From the NCBI GenBank assembly GCA_946800325.1, contig OX326958.1:62613793-62677792 (forward strand): a stretch of DNA of 64,000 nucleotides, written 5' to 3'. The notes beneath the pieces were generated by a model that saw nothing but the letters and a program-made list of their open reading frames with translations, did no database searches and was not told the DNA's origin. The first letter of the stretch is position 1. Every line of letters starts with the position of its first letter. This DNA comes from Luzula sylvatica (lineage: Eukaryota > Streptophyta > Magnoliopsida > Poales > Juncaceae). Positions 1-12,467 of the stretch are shown piece after piece. A program made the translations under genes and the position numbers.

Positions 1-663
1 GTTCGTCCCAATGTACAATGGGGATCTGATTACACTCTGTGCAAATTTCTTGTATATTTATCACAGACCAAAAAGTGGGTGCAAAATAGATTTATCTTTT
101 GTGAGGTTTTTCTCGGAAGACCGTCCAAACCCTTGTACGCTAATGGCAGGATTTATTGGTCGTGCTCCGAATACCTGATTTGGTACGATGCTGCGAAGAA
201 CAGATCTGGCTGCATTAAGCATCCTCCAGAACCTCATTTGAGCTCGAGGGGAGAACACGGTTCGTTTAATGGCTTGCTCACTTATTGTTTCACTTCGGAG
301 GGAGGAATAGAAGGATGGGTTCTCATAGACGGGTCCCGCTGGGAGAAGAAACAGTCGAAGAGTTGGGATGATTTGTTGGAGAAGAAAGAAGATGGATTTG
401 TTTGGCCATTGATGTGTCTGCGTGGTACTAGCGAAGGTGTGGTGTTTTACGGCATGAAGTATATAAAGCCGTTGGTGTTCGATGGAAGAAATGCTTATGT
501 GACGTTGTTAAATAGGTTTGATAAAAAGAAAAAAAAGATCTTGGAGTGTGACTTAATATCCGGAAAAGTTGTGGATATCAAAGTTAGTTTTGCTCAGGAA
601 AAATATGATGATGTTCCGAGGGTATTTGAGTATAAAATTAGTATGGCTAGACTCCCTTCTTAG
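1..663 (+). CDS. F-box-associated (FBA) domain protein, C-terminal part
   Basis: The frame is open from the first base to the TAG-ended stop at 661-663 and gives 220 residues, so the gene begins outside the window. The protein reads like the beta-propeller-type C-terminal half of plant F-box proteins: an ANGRIYW motif near residue 45 (the usual 'NGxLYW' of the FBA_1/FBA_3 families), then alternating short hydrophobic strands and a run of lysines (KKKKK) before 'ILECDLISGKV'. The F-box itself would lie upstream. In this family the C-terminal half binds the substrate of an SCF ubiquitin ligase; the target cannot be told from sequence. No introns are seen. It could be a member of a multi-copy family or a pseudogene with an upstream lesion that is not visible here. 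Confidence 0.75.
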   Translation, partial: VRPNVQWGSDYTLCKFLVYLSQTKKWVQNRFIFCEVFLGRPSKPLYANGRIYWSCSEYLIWYDAAKNRSGCIKHPPEPHLSSRGEHGSFNGLLTYCFTSEGGIEGWVLIDGSRWEKKQSKSWDDLLEKKEDGFVWPLMCLRGTSEGVVFYGMKYIKPLVFDGRNAYVTLLNRFDKKKKKILECDLISGKVVDIKVSFAQEKYDDVPRVFEYKISMARLPS

Positions 664-3352
664 ATTATTAAGGGGGGTGATTATCTGATTAGTTAGCATA
701 ATGAGAGTAGTGATTATTTGAATTATGGTTCTTGTAAGGCCTAATTTGGTGCTGAATTGCTAATAAGGAGTTTGATAAAAGGAAAACCATTCTTGGAATT
801 AGACCTAAATGTAAACATGGATTTCAAAGGGAAAATATACTTGGTCCCCAAAACTCACTCAAACATTCATGATGCGTCAATCGAGGGTATTTAAATGGAT
901 TGATTAGATTTCTAATCAATGGTTAAATGTATTGATTCAAATTAAGAAGTCTAATAAATCTATTTAAACACTGGGATTGACGCGTCAGTGATATTTGAGT
1001 GAGTTTTGGGGCCCAATTATGTAACCCCAATTTTAAATTGAGGGAAAATTGCCAGCTTTAGTATACTTAATAGTCTCAATCAAATTCTCAGCTAAAATCT
1101 CTTTTTTTTTAATGGTATATTCTCTAAAAACCAGTACAGTTTAGGAATAGTAAATTTGAAACTTTTGTGTTCTTTTGGAAGGTTACATATGATACTTAGA
1201 GTTTTGGGAAGGGTTTATGTATAAAATGTTCATAGTATTAATTATCTGTATCTCCGTGATGTTTCAAAATTTCAAAGTGAGCTACAATATGAACATGCCA
1301 AGTATTGATCAACAAGCAATTAGCAGATAAACTCTCTAGTCTATTGTAGAATTTGTTAAAGATTCAGACTTGATGTAATGACATTCGATAAATTAGCTAA
1401 TGCCGACCCATCCAGTTCTCTCCATTTTGACGATACTACCGCAGATGAACATGGCTGAGCTGGACATTCACAATCATATCGAACATCGCTGTTTCGGCAA
1501 AGCTCCGCAAAGGAATTGGCGTCTCACAATCCTCTTGCTAAGTTCTGTGTATTAAAGGGGTCATTTTTTTTCTGCTTTTGGCAGGTACATTTAAATATTT
1601 TCCATTTTGGTCCCTACATTTTTATCTTTTTTTGTTGAAAAATTAAAATATATTAAAGCAAGTTTAATACATTTGTTTAGGTTTTACATGAAACATGTAA
1701 ATCCTTCAATTGTCTATTAGGCCTAGATGTCCCTTCATTTTTACATTTGGTCCCTTTTCAATAGGGGATTGCGATTTGCGTTGGAAGTATTGGCGGGATT
1801 GGGAGTAATAAAATCGAACTATTTTTGGCTCGATGAAACACATTCAAGAAGTGATTCAAAATGTTTTGGTGGTGGTAGAATGATGTATTTCTCTGTTTTC
1901 AAGCAATGTGCTTATTATGTCGCAACTCATACCGGTGCAGATAGGGCTAAATTCGAGAATAAAATTAAATAATTTTTAAAATGTTTTTTCTCAATGAAAA
2001 CCATTTTAACTAGTGGTGCAGATAGGCTCAATTAATAGCTCAAGTGCGTGGTTCGAATTATGTAGAATGAATTTTAGTTTTTCGAACCAAAATCTAGACA
2101 ATGTAGATACCAGACTTGTGATGATATATAATTTCTCATCCTCATTTCTCTTAGTAATCGATTTATTCAGTTTTGTTATAATTAATGTTATCTTAGGTCG
2201 CATAAATAAATGGCGGAAGAAATAGAATAATAGATGGAGAAAATATTTAATGCCCTGCCAAAGATGGATAATATATTTAATTTCAACTATCATGAATTCC
2301 CCTAATTTCAACATTAATTTCTAGTTTAACCTATCATGAATTCCCCGCGTCTCAGTCGCGACCGCCAACTAAGTATTCGACAAAATCTTCTGATGGCATA
2401 TGCATGAAAGAGTGCAAAATCTGAGCTACAACCCTCTCCCTCTCGATTAGTAATTATTGGATTACTGGTACGACTTTCATTTGGTATGACTGGTACCAAG
2501 AGGACTGGTACAATATGGGTGGGGGATTGGTAAGGGCAGGGTTTGGGTTTGAGTTTATGATTATGTTTAGGATTTAGCATTATAATTGAAGAAATTATGT
2601 AGTAATATGTGTATCATGAGATTGTATATAGGGTAGTTGAAATTGAAATTTGTGAGTGAAATGAATTAATGCAAAAATAAAATAAAAAAGAGATTTACTA
2701 AAAATATCTGAAGTATACATCGGCTTTTGAGTTTCTATGATTGCATGGATTTCATTGAAATTTTTGAACAAGTGAATTTTATTACAAGTTTATCATTTTT
2801 TATTCTAATTTTTTTTTTTTGGAATTGCTACCAATGCCAAATTTGGTTTTTATTTCGGGTAAAGATACTAATAGATTGGTATGCCGGTACCGATTGCTAA
2901 TCTGGACTATTTCTTTTTCTTCTTTATTATTAGTACCGATTGCTAATCTGGACTAAATCCAAAATCACATCCCTAAAGAATTAGCTAATGCTCCTATAAT
3001 ATATATAAAACGAAGCGTAAATTTAGAATTTTCTTTATCATAAAAAATAATTGTGCACAATTGAAAATTCAAAATTAGGTGCAGGCCAGTAAAAAAATAA
3101 AATAGATTATGAGAAAGGAAAAACACAAATTAAATTTCCTGAATAATAATTAATAATAACTTATATACAAATGCATGGCCAGTAAAAAGATAATTTTCTT
3201 CTCATTTTACAAGTTCTTTTTGTTTTTTTGGCAATGCAAAATTTATTTGATCACGGTCTTGGCTTTCCATTACTGAGATGTAACGATTAAAATCTGATTA
3301 CTAGCATTATTAATAGAATATATAAGTAGAAAACTTAGAAATAAACAAAAAA
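664..3352. other. Intergenic, AT-rich
   Basis: No convincing gene. It holds the foldback element at 841-1016. A 22-bp direct repeat starting TACCGATTGCTAATC occurs at 2888 and again at 2934. A GGTGCAGATAGG motif occurs twice, about 79 bp apart, near 1935 and 2014. The short frames at 1727-1972 and 2006-2580 show no family motif. Confidence 0.6.
841..1016. mobile_element. Foldback MITE-like element
   Basis: The 176-bp segment is one long imperfect palindrome. The left arm starts TTGGTCCCCAAAACTCACTC and the right arm, read on the other strand, starts TTGGGCCCCAAAACTCACTC. The complementarity continues inward through GCGTCAATC and a TTTAAAT/ATTTAAA core. No coding capacity and no clear target-site duplication were found. 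The structure fits a non-autonomous foldback element; the superfamily is unknown. Confidence 0.65.
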
Positions 3353-3424
3353 GGTCCCATGGTCTAGTGGTTAGGACATTGGACTCTGAATCCAGTAACC
3401 CGAGTTCAAGTCTCGGTGGGACCT
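3353..3424 (+). tRNA. tRNA-Gln (anticodon CTG)
   Basis: The 72-nt cloverleaf has a 7-bp acceptor stem GGTCCCA/TGGGACC and discriminator T. The A box is TGGTCTAGTGG and the B box GAGTTCAAGTCTC. The anticodon loop is CTCTGAA, giving anticodon CTG, closed by TTGGA/TCCAG. No intron is present. As expected for nuclear genes, CCA is not encoded. A ten-T run follows 8 nt after the gene. Confidence 0.96.
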
Positions 3425-3431
3425 ATTTATC

Positions 3432-3441
3432 TTTTTTTTTT
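3432..3441 (+). terminator. RNA polymerase III terminator of tRNA-Gln
   Basis: Ten consecutive T on the coding strand, 8 nt after the discriminator base, are the standard Pol III stop signal. Confidence 0.85.
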
Positions 3442-3569
3442 CTCTACATTTTAGTTAGCTCCATGACATTAGTAGATAACAATAATACAAAATTAATTCG
3501 ATATGCCTAATTATCCCAACAAACAATCATCAACAATCACATATTCAGACAGTATACCTTCTCTACTTG

Positions 3570-3742
3570 TAAATATACCATTTTGAACTTGATAATAACC
3601 TATGAATACAGTACAAAATTATATATTGATGAATGAATTGCATGTACAACGGCAGTAAATATACCATTTTGAGCTTGATAATAATTTTTAAGAATACAGT
3701 ACAAAATTATATATCGATAAATGAATTGCATATCCAACGGTA
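3570..3742. repeat. Tandem duplication, 86-bp unit, two copies
   Basis: Copies start at 3570 and 3656, both opening TAAATATACCATTTTGA and both containing AATACAGTACAAAATTATAT. They differ by a few substitutions and a small indel. It lies between the tRNA and the 3' end of the Maf gene. Confidence 0.8.
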
Positions 3743-3833
3743 CACCAGTGACAAATTAACTGTAGCAAAAAATTGCAATTTTTTTTATGATTTGTAGAAA
3801 TAAAAATGGAAAAAATATTATTAAGTTACTCCA

Positions 3834-5872
3834 CTAAGATAGCAATGCATCACGAATTAATTTTTCGGTGAGAGCTATAGGAAGTCCCATCACACTATCT
3901 GATGTACCAATCTGCACAAAAAAATTAAATTTTTTTTTATTTTTTCTTACTGTTAGCCAAAGTGTATTTTAACTTAATATATTTTAAAATATCCTAATAT
4001 ATCCGATTATATATGAAATTGCACAAACTAGTCCGAAGTGGGATTTCTAATCCTGCAAAGATATGGAAGTCAAAATTGTGTCTGAGAGTGCAAAAGAAAT
4101 TTTAACGATACCCGTATTGCACATAATTTGTATTATTTAGTTATTTACCAACAATTATATTACAAAAAATATTATAATTCATTAAAATTATGTGAAATAT
4201 TGAAAAAAAATATTTTTCTCTTAAACAAAATGTAATATATGTAAAATCTTATTTTATAAAATACTAATTTTCAGAAAACACATAATTACTACATTAAACA
4301 AAAGTGATGAGTTCGCGTGTAAATATTCCAACTAAATTCTCGGGTTTAACATATAAATGTTATTTGGATAATATCAATTTATGTGATTTTAATTATAAAA
4401 AATAAATTCAATTAAATTAAGTATTTGAGAAAGAAAAAAAAACACAAACCACAGCTTCAACGAAGGGTAAAGTTAGGGGATGTTCTAGAAGCAAGCCTCC
4501 TGCTACATTGAACACTATACCCTCATCAATCTAACAAATTACAAACACAAAATTATATGACTACAATATTAAGATAATCTCATATGAGAAATTTGCTATG
4601 ACGTCCCTGCATTTTGCAAATTTCCCATTTAATATTTATATTACAAAAAATAACAGAGAAAATACCAAGTTTTGAATGACCTCATCTGGTATTTCATGAA
4701 AGTACACCTAAATTGCAAAGACCAATTTTAAAAATTAAAAAAATTAGAACATAAATGGCCTTAATAAAATGCCAAAATTGATAAATAGAACTTTAGAAAA
4801 TGAGTCTATCATAATCAAAGAAACATAGTTAATTCCAAAATAACAATTTGATTTTTTTGTAACCTCAGCAATATCAACGGAACTGCATCTCGTACCAGTC
4901 TTGAGATTGGTGACCACAACAGATCCTACGGTCGAAACATGTCCTCCAGAATAACCTGTCAATTATATTTAATATTAAATATCATATTATTGGAAAAATA
5001 AATAGCGCAGAAATAAAAAAGGAGAGAATTGCGTACAATTGAAATAATGAAATAAAAAAAGAACCTTTTAGAAATTGCCGAGCTTCTTCTTTGCTAGTTG
5101 GTTTCTCTTTTATTATTCCTTTATGCACTACCACCTATAATATAAATATTAAATACTTACACACTTGTTTAACAAAACTAATTCAAAATATTAATTTATT
5201 TAATAATTATCGGAAAGAAATAATGCGTACTATATCGGAAGTAAGTAATAAAGTTGGATCCGTGCCTTCTTTTCTATAATCATTGATATTCATCCTCGAC
5301 ATAATCGCATCGGCCTGTATACGTGCTTCTTTTGATTAATATCTTTTTGAATATTTTTTTATTCAAACGATTAAAGTAGGGATATATTTTGCAAATTTCT
5401 CGCTCCGGTTTTAAAATGGAAAAGAAGAAATTTGTCTTACCTTTGCTTCAGCTAGAACGAGTACTAAATCCTCTGGTTTTTCCATCCTTATACTCTTTTC
5501 ATCGATATTTGCCGTCTACGCGTGTCTCAAACAAAAACTGAGAAATTAAAATATAAATTTCGAAAAGAAAAAAAATCCAAGAGAAAAAGTACCATGACTT
5601 CAAATTGGTACCCCATCTCAGCCAAAATATTTTTTCGAGCAATAGATGATGATCCCAAAATGACCTGCAATTTCAACGAATTGAATGTAGGCGAAATTTC
5701 AGCTTTTTAGAGGGTCAATTACACAAATAACAATACAAGAAGAGAATAAATCAAAACAAAATGTTGGCCAACAACACGAATTTAATCAAACGATTCCAAA
5801 TTTTAATGGGGGGCAACGGACCTTGAATGATACAGGAGGAGACGAACGAAGTCGAACTGGTTCAGTAGCCAT
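3834..5872 (-). CDS. Maf-like nucleotide pyrophosphatase
   Basis: Nine exons on the minus strand join to 214 residues with all junctions in frame: 5822-5872, 5593-5664, 5441-5515, 5231-5314, 5065-5134, 4864-4955, 4666-4707, 4450-4530, 3834-3911. Each intron has GT/AG. Maf/HAM1-type proteins hydrolyse canonical and modified nucleoside triphosphates (dTTP, UTP, m5C or m7G derivatives in characterised members) to the monophosphate, removing damaged nucleotides. Visible hallmarks are the N-terminal ILGSSSIARKNIL loop (residues 19-31), the TSDIVV strand with the presumed catalytic Asp at 93, the KEKP turn at 103-106, the YSGGHVSTVGSV segment and the C-terminal TSDSVMGLPI. The length matches plant homologues (about 200-215). 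The start is the only ATG in frame with the first exon. No transit peptide is obvious, so a cytosolic location is inferred. Which substrate subgroup it belongs to cannot be told. Confidence 0.93.
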
Positions 5873-8302
5873 CAAAAGAACCAGAAACAAAATAAACACC
5901 GAGCAGAAAAGATCTTGCTTTCTCAAGTGAAGTTGGCTCCCAGAAAACTGGAGAATTTTCCGAAGATAAAATAGAGCTCAACACACATACTGCTCGGAAG
6001 AGACGAGATTCACTGTCATATTAGCCCAATTCGATAATGGGTCGGATGGTATAAGCCCATATAATATTATCAATACAAGAAGTCTATATCATGTGATAGG
6101 ATCCTATCTTATCCTCTACCTAACCCAGTCCAGTTAATTTGTTTGGATGGTCAATTATAGGCAAGGTAAAAGTTATACCTTTTTTTTTTATTAGAACTTT
6201 GTTTGGATGTAATTTAAAAAATATATCATATTTGTTAGTTAAGGAAGTTTTAGTATTTTTTGTATAGACTTTTTGAAAAAAAAAAATTTAGAAAAAAAAT
6301 AAGAAAGCTTTTTATATCTTCTCTATCTTGTAAAACATAGATTGGAAATTGTGGTAATATTAAAATAATCATTTTAACTACAAATTCCTAATTTTATCCA
6401 AACAACAATTATATAAATTCTTATCTATTTTATTTTATATAGATTTCGTGATTTCGATATTCTAGATCGGAGTCGTTTGATATAAAAGACTTTGAAAGAT
6501 TTTGAGGGAGTCATGGATTATCCCAAAAAAGTAGAGTGAGGTGAGGATAAGAATTTGATGGATATGTGTTTCTCCATCTGTTGTTTGATGTGTTAGAAAT
6601 TAGAATACTATATAATGGAAAGTGAAATTAATTGTTTGATGTGGAGGAAAATTAAAAAGTAGTTAAAATAAATTTTGCTGGTTTATGTATATTTAATTGA
6701 TAAATTAATTTAATAATAATATAATAAATTTTTATATACAATTAATAAATAATAAATAATATTTATTTATTTATTAATATATTAAATAAATAAATAATAT
6801 TTATTATTTATATATTGTGATACAAATTAAATATTTATTTAATATATTTAATAAATAAATAATATTTATTATTTATATATTGTGATACAAATTAAATATT
6901 TATTTAATATATTAAATAAATATTTAATATTTATTATTTATATATTGTGATACAAATTAAATATTTATTTAATATATTAAATTGGGAAATTAATTATTAT
7001 TTAAAATAAATTATGTTGGTTTATGTATATTTAATTGAGAAATTAATAAATAATATTGATTTAATATATTAAATATATAGAAAAGTAGTTAAAATAAATT
7101 TTGTTGGTTTATGTATATTTAATTGACAAATTAATTTAATAATAATATAATTAATAAATAATATTTATTTTATAACACAATATATAAATAATAAATAATA
7201 AATATTATTTATTATTTATTTATTTAATTTGTATCATAATATATAATTAATAAACAATAAATATAATTTATTTATTTAATATATTTATTGGAATTTAGTT
7301 TAATTTGACTAATGAAATATTGGAATTATATATATATATATAAAAAATAGATATTAATTAATTATATATATATACAATTAATGGAAAGATAATTAATTTT
7401 TTTTTATGTTTATTAGTTTGTCATGAGTGCTAGAACTTGTTTTCCATATATTTTTGCAAGACATCATTGTAAAATGGGTGATGGACATCCAAGCAAGAAT
7501 ATGTATTCTTGCTTTATCCTTGGTATCAAACACACGACAACGAAGCTTGTCCGAGAAAATACTCTAATGTCACGTAAATTCTCTCGTAATACCTGAGGTA
7601 TTATACCTCTCATCAAACAGGGCATCTTAGAATGTGAGTGACAGTGAATTTTCTTTTCTTTTTGTAAATTTGGAAAGAACATGGCATAATGCATGCATGG
7701 AATTGGTTTTGTACATTGCACTTGTTTTGTTGAGGAATTTAATTGATAAATTCGGGGTATATTGTTTACGTTAAATTTAACATAAATTTCTAATATTATA
7801 GACCAGCATAGTGATGGATCTTGAGGATATTTTTTTGGGGGGTGGGGGGTGGGCAAATAAAATATAATTACTGAAATTATACTACAATTTTTTTTCCGAA
7901 AAATGTACACTGCTATATTCATAAAATACACGGAATCACTAACTATATATACTGTTCGACCAAAATTTTGAGAGATAGGGGACATCAAAAATACACAGAA
8001 ATTATACTTTTCTCTTACCACTAAAATAATACAAATACTTTTAACAAAATTCTCATCTAGAAATAACATTGATAGAGCTCTAATTACATCAAAAAATTCT
8101 GTCAAGATCTCACTAATGAACAGTGGGTTGTGTTTCATATACCGGTGCATACGGTTGATCGTAAACCAAGTGTAAATCGTCTTCTCTTCTTCGATACTTT
8201 GCTGACCAGTGACCACCACAGCAATCTCAGCAGCCCGGCACTGCGAAAAAGAACTCGTCTTTAACTTGATGAAAGGGTGAACGAAGAAGATCTCATCTCT
8301 CA
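5873..8302. other. Intergenic, very AT-rich
   Basis: Only the promoter regions of the two flanking genes, which point away from each other, are expected here. From about 6600 to 7300 it is almost pure A/T with repeated and inverted short blocks, described separately. The long minus-strand frame at 7464-8303 lies antisense to this spacer and shows no family features. Confidence 0.6.
6700..7290. repeat. AT-only repeat block with direct and inverted units
   Basis: The unit TTGTGATACAAATTAAATAT recurs at about 6826, 6881 and 6946 (spacing 55 and 65 bp). TTGTATCATAATATATAA near 7228 is an inverted relative. The segment TTGGTTTATGTATATTTAAT also recurs at about 6677, 7017 and 7105. It may be several superposed AT-rich MITEs; boundaries are not resolvable by eye. 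Confidence 0.55.
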
Positions 8303-11300
8303 ATGCCGAGTCCAGATACCGAAATCGAGATCATCTCCGATCCGCAACACCAGCAAACCGACCCAAACCCTAGTACCGATCAGAAAGGCGACGTCGTTGA
8401 GGACGTATATTCCGCCGCAGCTTACGGCGACTTCGAGAAACTGCGGGAATTCGTGGAGAAAGATGGGTCTTCTTTGACGAAGCCAGATGGTAATGGCTAT
8501 TACGCTCTCCAGTGGGCCTCTCTGAATAATCACCCTGGAATTGCTCAGTACATTATAGAAGTAATTGAAATTCATGTTCTTAATTCGCTTAAATTGGAAC
8601 GGATTTTTCGATATTCAGTACAAATTAAGCGAATTACGAGATTAATCGAGTCTCTGTTTTGATGACAGAATGGAGCCGAACTGAATGTTTGCGACCACAT
8701 AGGCCAAACTGCTTTACACTGGGCAGCAGTACGCGGCGCCACGTCAGTCTCAGACATACTGATCCAAAACGGGGCTCAAATCGAATTAGGCGATATTAAC
8801 GGGTATCGGGTAATTTCAACTCTCCATACACATTTCCTTTCCTTCACACCACAAAACAGTATATTCAAAACATAAAACATTATATTATAATATTTCTACA
8901 TCAGGCAGTTCATGTGGCGGCTCAGTACGGCCAAACCGGCTTCTTGAATCACATAATTTCAAAATACGGCGCTGATTTCGACTCGGTGGATATCGACGGA
9001 AGAACTCCTCTACACTGGTACACAAATATATATAAATTCCAAATTATATTAATTTTAAATTATAATTATAGAGGTGGAATTACAGGGCAGCTTATAAAGG
9101 CCATACCGATGCCGTCAGACTTCTTTTATTTCGAGATGCGTACCAAGGACACCAAGACAATTTCGGTACAAATTTCATTCAATTATTTTTTCCAATTCGT
9201 ACATATAAAAATTAATTAATCTTTTTTTATAGGATGTACACCATTACATTGGGGAGCAATAAGAGGCCACACAGAAGTCTGCATGGTTCTTGTGCACAGT
9301 GGATTGAAAAAAGAGTTGCATATAAAGGACAGTAACGGTTTTACTCCTGCGCAACTTGCAGCTGATAAAGGCTTTGATCATCTCTCCACTGTTCTCGTAC
9401 GTGTTTTTTATTCAATTTGCCCCTTTAAATAATGGATAATTATTTTTGAGTTGTATATTTTGAATTGTAGACGAATGCGAATAAGGTAAGTTGGGGAGAA
9501 AAGTACTGTGCAGGAAGATTTGGAAATCTCGAATTTGCCCCCATATTGGTCGTGCTGATTATTATCCTCGTCGTTCTTTTTATAAACTACATTATTTTCG
9601 GTAATAGTTATATTCTATTAATTTGACCCCCTAATTTTAATTGGGGAATTTAAAAAAAAAACCTAACTTTTCTGAATAGTATCAAAAAACCCCTCACTTT
9701 TCATATTATTTTTTACCTCCCTACAAGTGTTAACTCTAACTTCTCATCCAACATTCTTTTTTGGACAAAATTCCCCTATTAATTTTCTTTTATAAATTCT
9801 TTTATTCAATATAAATAAATAAATAAATAAAATATTCCACGTTATTATATTGAAAAATGATTTATGATAATATTTTACAAATGTTATTTTATTTTATTAT
9901 GTATAATATATGTAAAGTATTATTTTATTAAATAAACTATTTCATATTACATCTTTTACATTAAATCATATAATGAATTGTACAATGGTATAATAAATAT
10001 CATAATATAATATTATGAAAGATTATATTGTAAAATATTATTTATTTATTTGTTTATAGAATAAATACAAATATAAAATAGATTGTGAGGGTATTTTGGT
10101 CCAGAAAAGAAAATTTAGGATGGAAAGTTCAAGATAACACTGGTAGGGGGTTAAAAAAATTCAACTCACTAGAATTTTTTAAAGGAATCTAAAAGTGGGG
10201 ATTTTTAATAATTCTCAGAAAAGATTGGTTTTTTTTGAAGAATTACCATTTTAATTTTAATTGTTAACATATTTGTTATTTTTTATAGAGCCTAGATTTA
10301 CGAAAATAAGACCTATGATTGGATTTTTCTCTTGGACCGGTGTTTCTCTTGCATTTGCTTCGTTATATATGCTCAATAAATGTAGCAGGTAAATTTACAT
10401 TAATACCCTCCTGATTTTAAATATTTGTTATATATATTTATTCTATTTAAAAAATTTGTTTTTTTTTCCAGAAAAGATCCAGGTCGTATACAACCAAATG
10501 TTGGAAAACCCAACGATGCCAAGGTATTATAATCATGTGTAAATTATTAATCTAATGTAAACATAAATATTTATAAATTTGTGTAGTAATTATTATAATG
10601 ATTTAATTAATTACTTAATGCAGGATCCATTATTAGAGACCGATTTGAATAATTCGTCAGTTTGGACTGGAAATTGGTCGCAACTTTGTCCCACATGCAA
10701 AGTACAAAATTATAATTTTTGAATAACTAATTTCATTAATGTACTTATTACTGATATTTATACATATATTTAGATAATAAGGCCTATGAGATCGAAACAT
10801 TGTCCAATTTGTAAACACTGCGTTGAACAATTTGACCATCATTGCCCCTGGATCGGTAATTGCGTCGGAAAGGTAATTAATTAATCCTCTTAGTGGAATT
10901 TTACATATATGCCCTCACAAAATCTGAAATTGAATTTTGTGTGAATTGCAGAGGAATAAAAGGGATTTCTTTGTGTTTCTTTGCATGGGAACCACAACAC
11001 ATTTCATTGGTGGTGCAATTGGCATCCATAGTAATATAATATAACAATTAATACTCTTATATATAATTAATAATATTTGAAAATTCTTATATATTTTTAT
11101 AGGACTTTGGACAGAGCCAGTCGTACTTGCTCCAAACGAAAAATGGAGTCATTTCATGCTAAAAAATCACAAAGGAGCCGTATTTTTTATTTTCTTGGAT
11201 ATTTTCATGCTACTCGGAGCACTAATTCTTACAATCGCTCAAACAACACAAGTATTTATTTATTTATTTATTTTTGTATATTACAATTAAATAAAATATT

Positions 11301-11517
11301 AACAAACCCCTTTTTGGGCTATTTATAGATAGCGAGAAATATTACAACAAATGAATCGGCGAACAAGAAAAGATACACGTATCTAAGAGGACCAGATGGG
11401 CGATTTCGTAATCCTTATAATCGCGGTATTATAAGAAACTGCTCTGATTTTTGGGTTAAAGGATATACTAGTGACGATGAAATCGCGTGGCCTTCTCTTC
11501 CACAAACAGTGTTGTAA
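8303..11517 (+). CDS. Ankyrin-repeat DHHC protein S-acyltransferase (PAT23/24, TIP1-like)
   Basis: Thirteen exons join in frame to 543 residues: 8303-8560, 8669-8809, 8905-9017, 9086-9165, 9233-9396, 9471-9600, 10289-10388, 10472-10523, 10624-10701, 10774-10872, 10952-11030, 11103-11251, 11329-11517. It is a membrane palmitoyltransferase that attaches fatty acid to cysteines of client proteins, usually at Golgi or plasma membrane. Residues about 30-245 form ankyrin repeats ([49 protein letters not shown]). Hydrophobic segments follow near 275-297, 307-327, 408-428 and 458-478. The cysteine-rich domain ends [18 protein letters not shown] with DHHC at 393-396 (Cys396 is the acyl-accepting residue), and the TTxE motif is TTNE at 487-490. 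The C-terminus is short (ends PSLPQTVL), lacking the long tail of Arabidopsis TIP1, so it is closer in length to PAT23. All catalytic residues are intact. Confidence 0.96.
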
Positions 11518-11748
11518 TAATTATTTTGTTTTCACGAGGGTTATTTTTTTATTTGCAATTTTATATGGGTTGTAAGGATTATTTGATTTTAAATGTGAAG
11601 TACTTTTGTTGGATAAATTTGTTTCTTTTTGTGTGTGCACGTTGAGATATATAATATGTGTAATATTAAAAGTATGCACTTGTGACTTGTGAGTTCACAA
11701 TGGCAAGTAAAAAAGAGAATCAAATGTTCTCAATTTTGTACTTGCCAT

Positions 11749-12399
11749 TTACCAATAAAACAAAAAAATAACCCAAATTACAACAAACAAACCATGACCA
11801 TTAACGACCACGAATCCATTGGAAGAAGGAACCGTTTGGGTTTCATCGATCGAACTCAGGCTCGAGTTAACCACGTAAACATCGATCTCTAATATTGTGT
11901 TATCTTGAACATAATAAACCGTCTTCATTGAAATGTATCCCCTTGCCATTCGAAACTTCTTGCTACCACCAATTATCGATAACTCTTTTACCGAGTCGGT
12001 TACGCGGTCCCATCCAAATATCGAAACTGTACTGCCATTATATTTGCCAGTGGTAAACAAAAAATTCGCTGATAGCAATAATTCTGCTCCTGATTGACCC
12101 GAAATGGTGAAGAGGCCTTGGGCTCGACCCACGGCATTGGATGAGCGATTCGGGCCCTCTGTTAGTGGATCGTCAATGATTCGTACGGAACCAAAGTTGA
12201 AGGCACTGGAGTTGTTGGATGGGTCTTTGGCTACTTGGATATCGGTTGGATTCGGGCCTGAGAATGTGTCGTGCATGTAGAAATGAAGATGAGTCGGAGG
12301 AGTATCCGCATGAGTTTTGACTGGTGTTAGCAATAGTAATGGAAGGAAGAGGAAGAGGGAGAGGAAGAGAGAACCCATATAGAGGGGAGAGTTTTTCAA
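11749..12399 (-). CDS. Dirigent-like protein with hydrophobic C-terminal extension
   Basis: An intronless frame of 216 residues. Residues 1-31 form a signal peptide (leucine-rich core, THA before DTPP). The dirigent beta-barrel follows: HLHFYMHDTFSGPNPTDIQV, SFGSVRIIDDPLTEGP-like strand, VGRAQGLFTISGQSG, NFLFTTGKYNGSTVSIFG, and VKELSIIGGSKKFRMARGY. Dirigent proteins act in the apoplast and steer coupling of monolignol radicals or similar phenolics. Typical members stop a few residues after the final VYV strand; here EIDVYVV is followed by about 40 more residues, ending GLFVVIWVIFLFYW. That tail looks like a membrane or GPI-anchor signal preceded by small residues (SSNG). An in-frame ATG at residue 8 is an alternative start that keeps the signal peptide. 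The promoter is cut by a LINE about 150 bp upstream. Confidence 0.88.
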   Translation of the reverse strand: MKNSPLYMGSLFLSLFLFLPLLLLTPVKTHADTPPTHLHFYMHDTFSGPNPTDIQVAKDPSNNSSAFNFGSVRIIDDPLTEGPNRSSNAVGRAQGLFTISGQSGAELLLSANFLFTTGKYNGSTVSIFGWDRVTDSVKELSIIGGSKKFRMARGYISMKTVYYVQDNTILEIDVYVVNSSLSSIDETQTVPSSNGFVVVNGHGLFVVIWVIFLFYW

Positions 12400-12467
12400 G
12401 TTTATAGCTAATTTTGTGGAATTTCACACTATGGACGGATTGTCCAGTAAGTGGTACTGTTCGATCC

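Noticed and set aside
2009..2060. tRNA-like A box TGGTGCAGATAGG and B box GGTTCGAATTA, possible SINE
   Set aside because: No 3' tail or target-site duplication was found, and a second partial copy of the A-box-like word lies 79 bp upstream, so evidence is too weak.
6120..6420. TTTGTTTGGATG and inverted ATCCAAACAAC, possible MITE
   Set aside because: Arms match over too few bases to define ends, and no duplication was seen.
7464..8303. 279-codon frame on the minus strand
   Set aside because: It runs antisense to the spacer and leader before the DHHC gene, has low-complexity composition from AT-rich DNA and no family motif.
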